DNA of 14,217 nt from positions 1 to 14,217 of the forward strand of contig JBKOWM010000110.1 in the NCBI GenBank assembly GCA_046724395.1, written 5' to 3'. Position 1 is the first letter of the stretch. Every line of letters starts with the position of its first letter. The position numbers were made by a program, and so were the translations under genes. The DNA comes from DATAEU01 sp046724395. GTDB lineage: Bacteria > Actinomycetota > UBA4738 > HRBIN12. The notes under the pieces were generated by a model, which saw only the letters and a list, made by a program, of their open reading frames with translations, made no database searches and was not told the origin of the DNA. Shown here piece after piece: positions 14,089-14,217 of the stretch.

Positions 14089-14217
14089 CTAGTGGACGAC
14101 CTGCCAGACCACAGCCCAGACGATGACGGCCACGCAAAGACACGCGACGATGAACACGCCCTCGGCGAGCGCGCTGCGATCACCGCTGTCGTGAACGACC
14201 TTCGCCACGAGCGCACA
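14089..14217 (-). CDS. C-terminal fragment of a small membrane protein
   Basis: Reading inward from the right edge on the minus strand, a frame is open for 42 codons to a TAG at 14091-14089. It encodes a polar stretch (VAKVVHDSGDRSALAEG), a strongly hydrophobic helix (VFIVACLCVAVIVWAVVW) and a short end QVVH. The start lies outside the window. The composition is that of a single or last transmembrane helix with a very short tail. No family is recognisable. It converges with the oxidoreductase gene, leaving 34 bp between stop codons. Confidence 0.5.
   Translation of the reverse strand, partial: CALVAKVVHDSGDRSALAEGVFIVACLCVAVIVWAVVWQVVH

Noticed and set aside
1..14217. tRNA, rRNA, insertion sequence, integrase or riboswitch
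   Set aside because: No tRNA-like clover or CCA-proximal pattern, no transposase or integrase frames, no flanking direct repeats, and no long structured leader was recognised on either strand by eye.

Overview
The window is GC-rich and densely coded. Most third codon positions are G or C, and several genes start with GTG. A PPOX-class flavin/F420-type oxidoreductase, NarL-type two-component genes, a class III nucleotide cyclase domain, an ArsR/SRPBCC pair and apparently leaderless promoters (TAnnnT boxes 6-7 nt before start codons) all fit an actinobacterium, probably an uncultured soil or sediment lineage. Phylum is an inference from content and style; no rRNA or other taxonomic marker is present.

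Layout. 1-234: C-terminal end of a protein with eight perfect PQSGPP repeats. 391-1398 (+): stand-alone LigD-type ATP-dependent DNA ligase. 2306-3253 and 1443-2309 (-): ABC exporter ATPase and ABC-2 permease, overlapping by ATGA. 3440-6277 (+), divergent from the exporter: a membrane NarL-family histidine kinase and two response regulators. The first regulator (4621-5574) carries a class III adenylate/guanylate cyclase domain where its sister (5612-6277) has a LuxR-type DNA-binding domain. 6448-7278 (+): short-chain dehydrogenase. 10682-7384 (-): MacB/LolD-like ATPase and an 848-residue FtsX-type permease. 10683-10962: non-coding, with a strong terminator. 11800-10963 (-): ArsR repressor and SRPBCC protein. 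11890-12351 (+): DinB/YfiT-like thiol-transferase-fold protein, divergent from ArsR. 13551-12361 (-): DNA polymerase IV. 13629-14054 (+): PPOX-class oxidoreductase. 14217-14089 (-): C-terminal tail of a small membrane protein.

How the genes may work together. The most interesting unit is 1443-6277. One kinase appears to feed two nearly identical receivers, one wired to cyclic-nucleotide synthesis and one to transcription, and it sits divergently next to an ABC exporter, a common regulator-target arrangement. The receivers match at about 103 of 139 aligned positions by my hand count, so the cyclase regulator probably arose by tandem duplication followed by replacement of the output domain. All six residues needed for class III cyclase catalysis can be seen.

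The second theme is promoter style. ArsR, the DinB-like protein, the oxidoreductase and possibly the kinase have -10 boxes so close to the start codon that their mRNAs should be leaderless. Downstream genes in the same operons have good Shine-Dalgarno sequences or overlapping stop/start codons.
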